Made by a program: the position numbers and the translations under genes. This document shows, piece after piece, positions 14,159 through 14,369 of a stretch of 14,369 bases of DNA. A model generated the notes under the pieces. That model did no database searches. It saw only the letters and a program-made list of their open reading frames with translations, and was not told where the DNA came from. Within the stretch, counting starts at the first letter, position 1. The number at the start of each line of letters is the position of its first letter. Source of the DNA: an uncultured Caulobacteraceae bacterium (lineage in GTDB: Bacteria > Pseudomonadota > Alphaproteobacteria > Caulobacterales > Caulobacteraceae); the NCBI GenBank assembly GCA_903884915.1, contig CAISGS010000301.1, forward strand, positions 1 to 14,369. The letters run 5' to 3'.

Positions 14159-14369
14159 CTAGTTGAAGCTGTCGGTTAGCCATTTAGACGCGATCTCGAC
14201 AGGCATGGCCTTGGCCCAGAGATAACCTTGGCCGAGCTCGAAGCCCATGTCGGTGAGGGCCTTGAGCTGTTCTGGTGTCTCAACCCCCTCGGCAACCACA
14301 TCAAGTCCGCAGGCCTTGCCAAGGGCCAGAACCGTTTCGCACAGGGCGTCGGCCTGACGATCCTGTCCA
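14159..14369 (-). CDS. EAL-domain protein, C-terminal fragment (cyclic-di-GMP phosphodiesterase-type), cut by window edge
   Basis: The frame runs from the window's right edge to a TAG at 14159-14161 and gives about 69 residues of the C-terminal end. Residues include DALCETVLALGKACGL, DVVAEGVETPEQLKALTDMG, and then QGYLWAKAMP. The VAEGVET and QGYLxxxxxP motifs are hallmarks of EAL domains, which hydrolyse cyclic-di-GMP. The catalytic glutamate and domain order upstream lie outside the window, so activity and any GGDEF, PAS or sensor domains are unknown. The gene converges on the prolyl isomerase gene with a 23-base gap. No ribosome or promoter information is available. Confidence 0.88.
   Translation of the reverse strand, partial: GQDRQADALCETVLALGKACGLDVVAEGVETPEQLKALTDMGFELGQGYLWAKAMPVEIASKWLTDSFN

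Overview
The window reads as chromosomal DNA of a Gram-negative alphaproteobacterium. The GC content is high (about 60% by eye), genes are tightly packed, and several proteins are exported through Sec, Tat or lipoprotein signals. A CCCCGC-CTTC-GCGGGG palindrome of the kind scattered through Caulobacterales and Sphingomonadales genomes sits near the left edge. A Caulobacterales-like host is my best guess but is not proven. No tRNA, rRNA, insertion sequence, phage gene or CRISPR array was seen, and no stretch over 300 bases lacks a gene.

Left part (1-3617, minus strand): a leftward run of an atypical crotonase/enoyl-CoA hydratase-like protein, an exported DUF885 putative metallohydrolase 17 bases behind it, and then, after 83 bases, an RluF-like rRNA pseudouridine synthase. 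A 177-base intergenic region with three pairs of short direct repeats separates this run from a divergent amidohydrolase of the D-aminoacylase family (3795-5456, plus strand). Both the crotonase and the amidohydrolase lack residues considered catalytic or metal-binding in the best known members of their families, so their textbook activities should not be assumed.

Middle part (5474-8670, minus strand): a three-gene copper-handling operon, transcribed in the order TolC-type outer-membrane lipoprotein, Tat-exported two-domain multicopper oxidase, CopC-type periplasmic protein. The first two genes overlap by ATGA. The products carry His- or Met-rich extensions. No inner-membrane pump, adaptor or regulator is encoded in the window. 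The set resembles the oxidise-and-export logic of Caulobacter PcoAB. It meets the amidohydrolase gene tail to tail with a 17-base gap. A divergent thiolase gene (8880-10049, plus strand) with the codon choice of a highly expressed gene follows and ends at a strong hairpin.

Right part (10107-14135): a HupE/UreJ-family membrane protein (minus) diverges from a two-gene operon (plus) encoding an exported DUF3604 protein with a PHP-like metal motif set and a membrane-anchored parvulin-type prolyl isomerase. This is the least understood group in the window and the best candidate for an undescribed envelope system, possibly linking metal supply, folding and a metal-dependent hydrolase. The window ends inside the C-terminal part of an EAL-domain (cyclic-di-GMP phosphodiesterase-type) gene on the minus strand.

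Several genes have long open N-terminal extensions. For the crotonase, the amidohydrolase, the thiolase, the multicopper oxidase, the DUF3604 protein and the HupE protein I chose internal starts, using ribosome binding sites, signal peptides or gene overlap.
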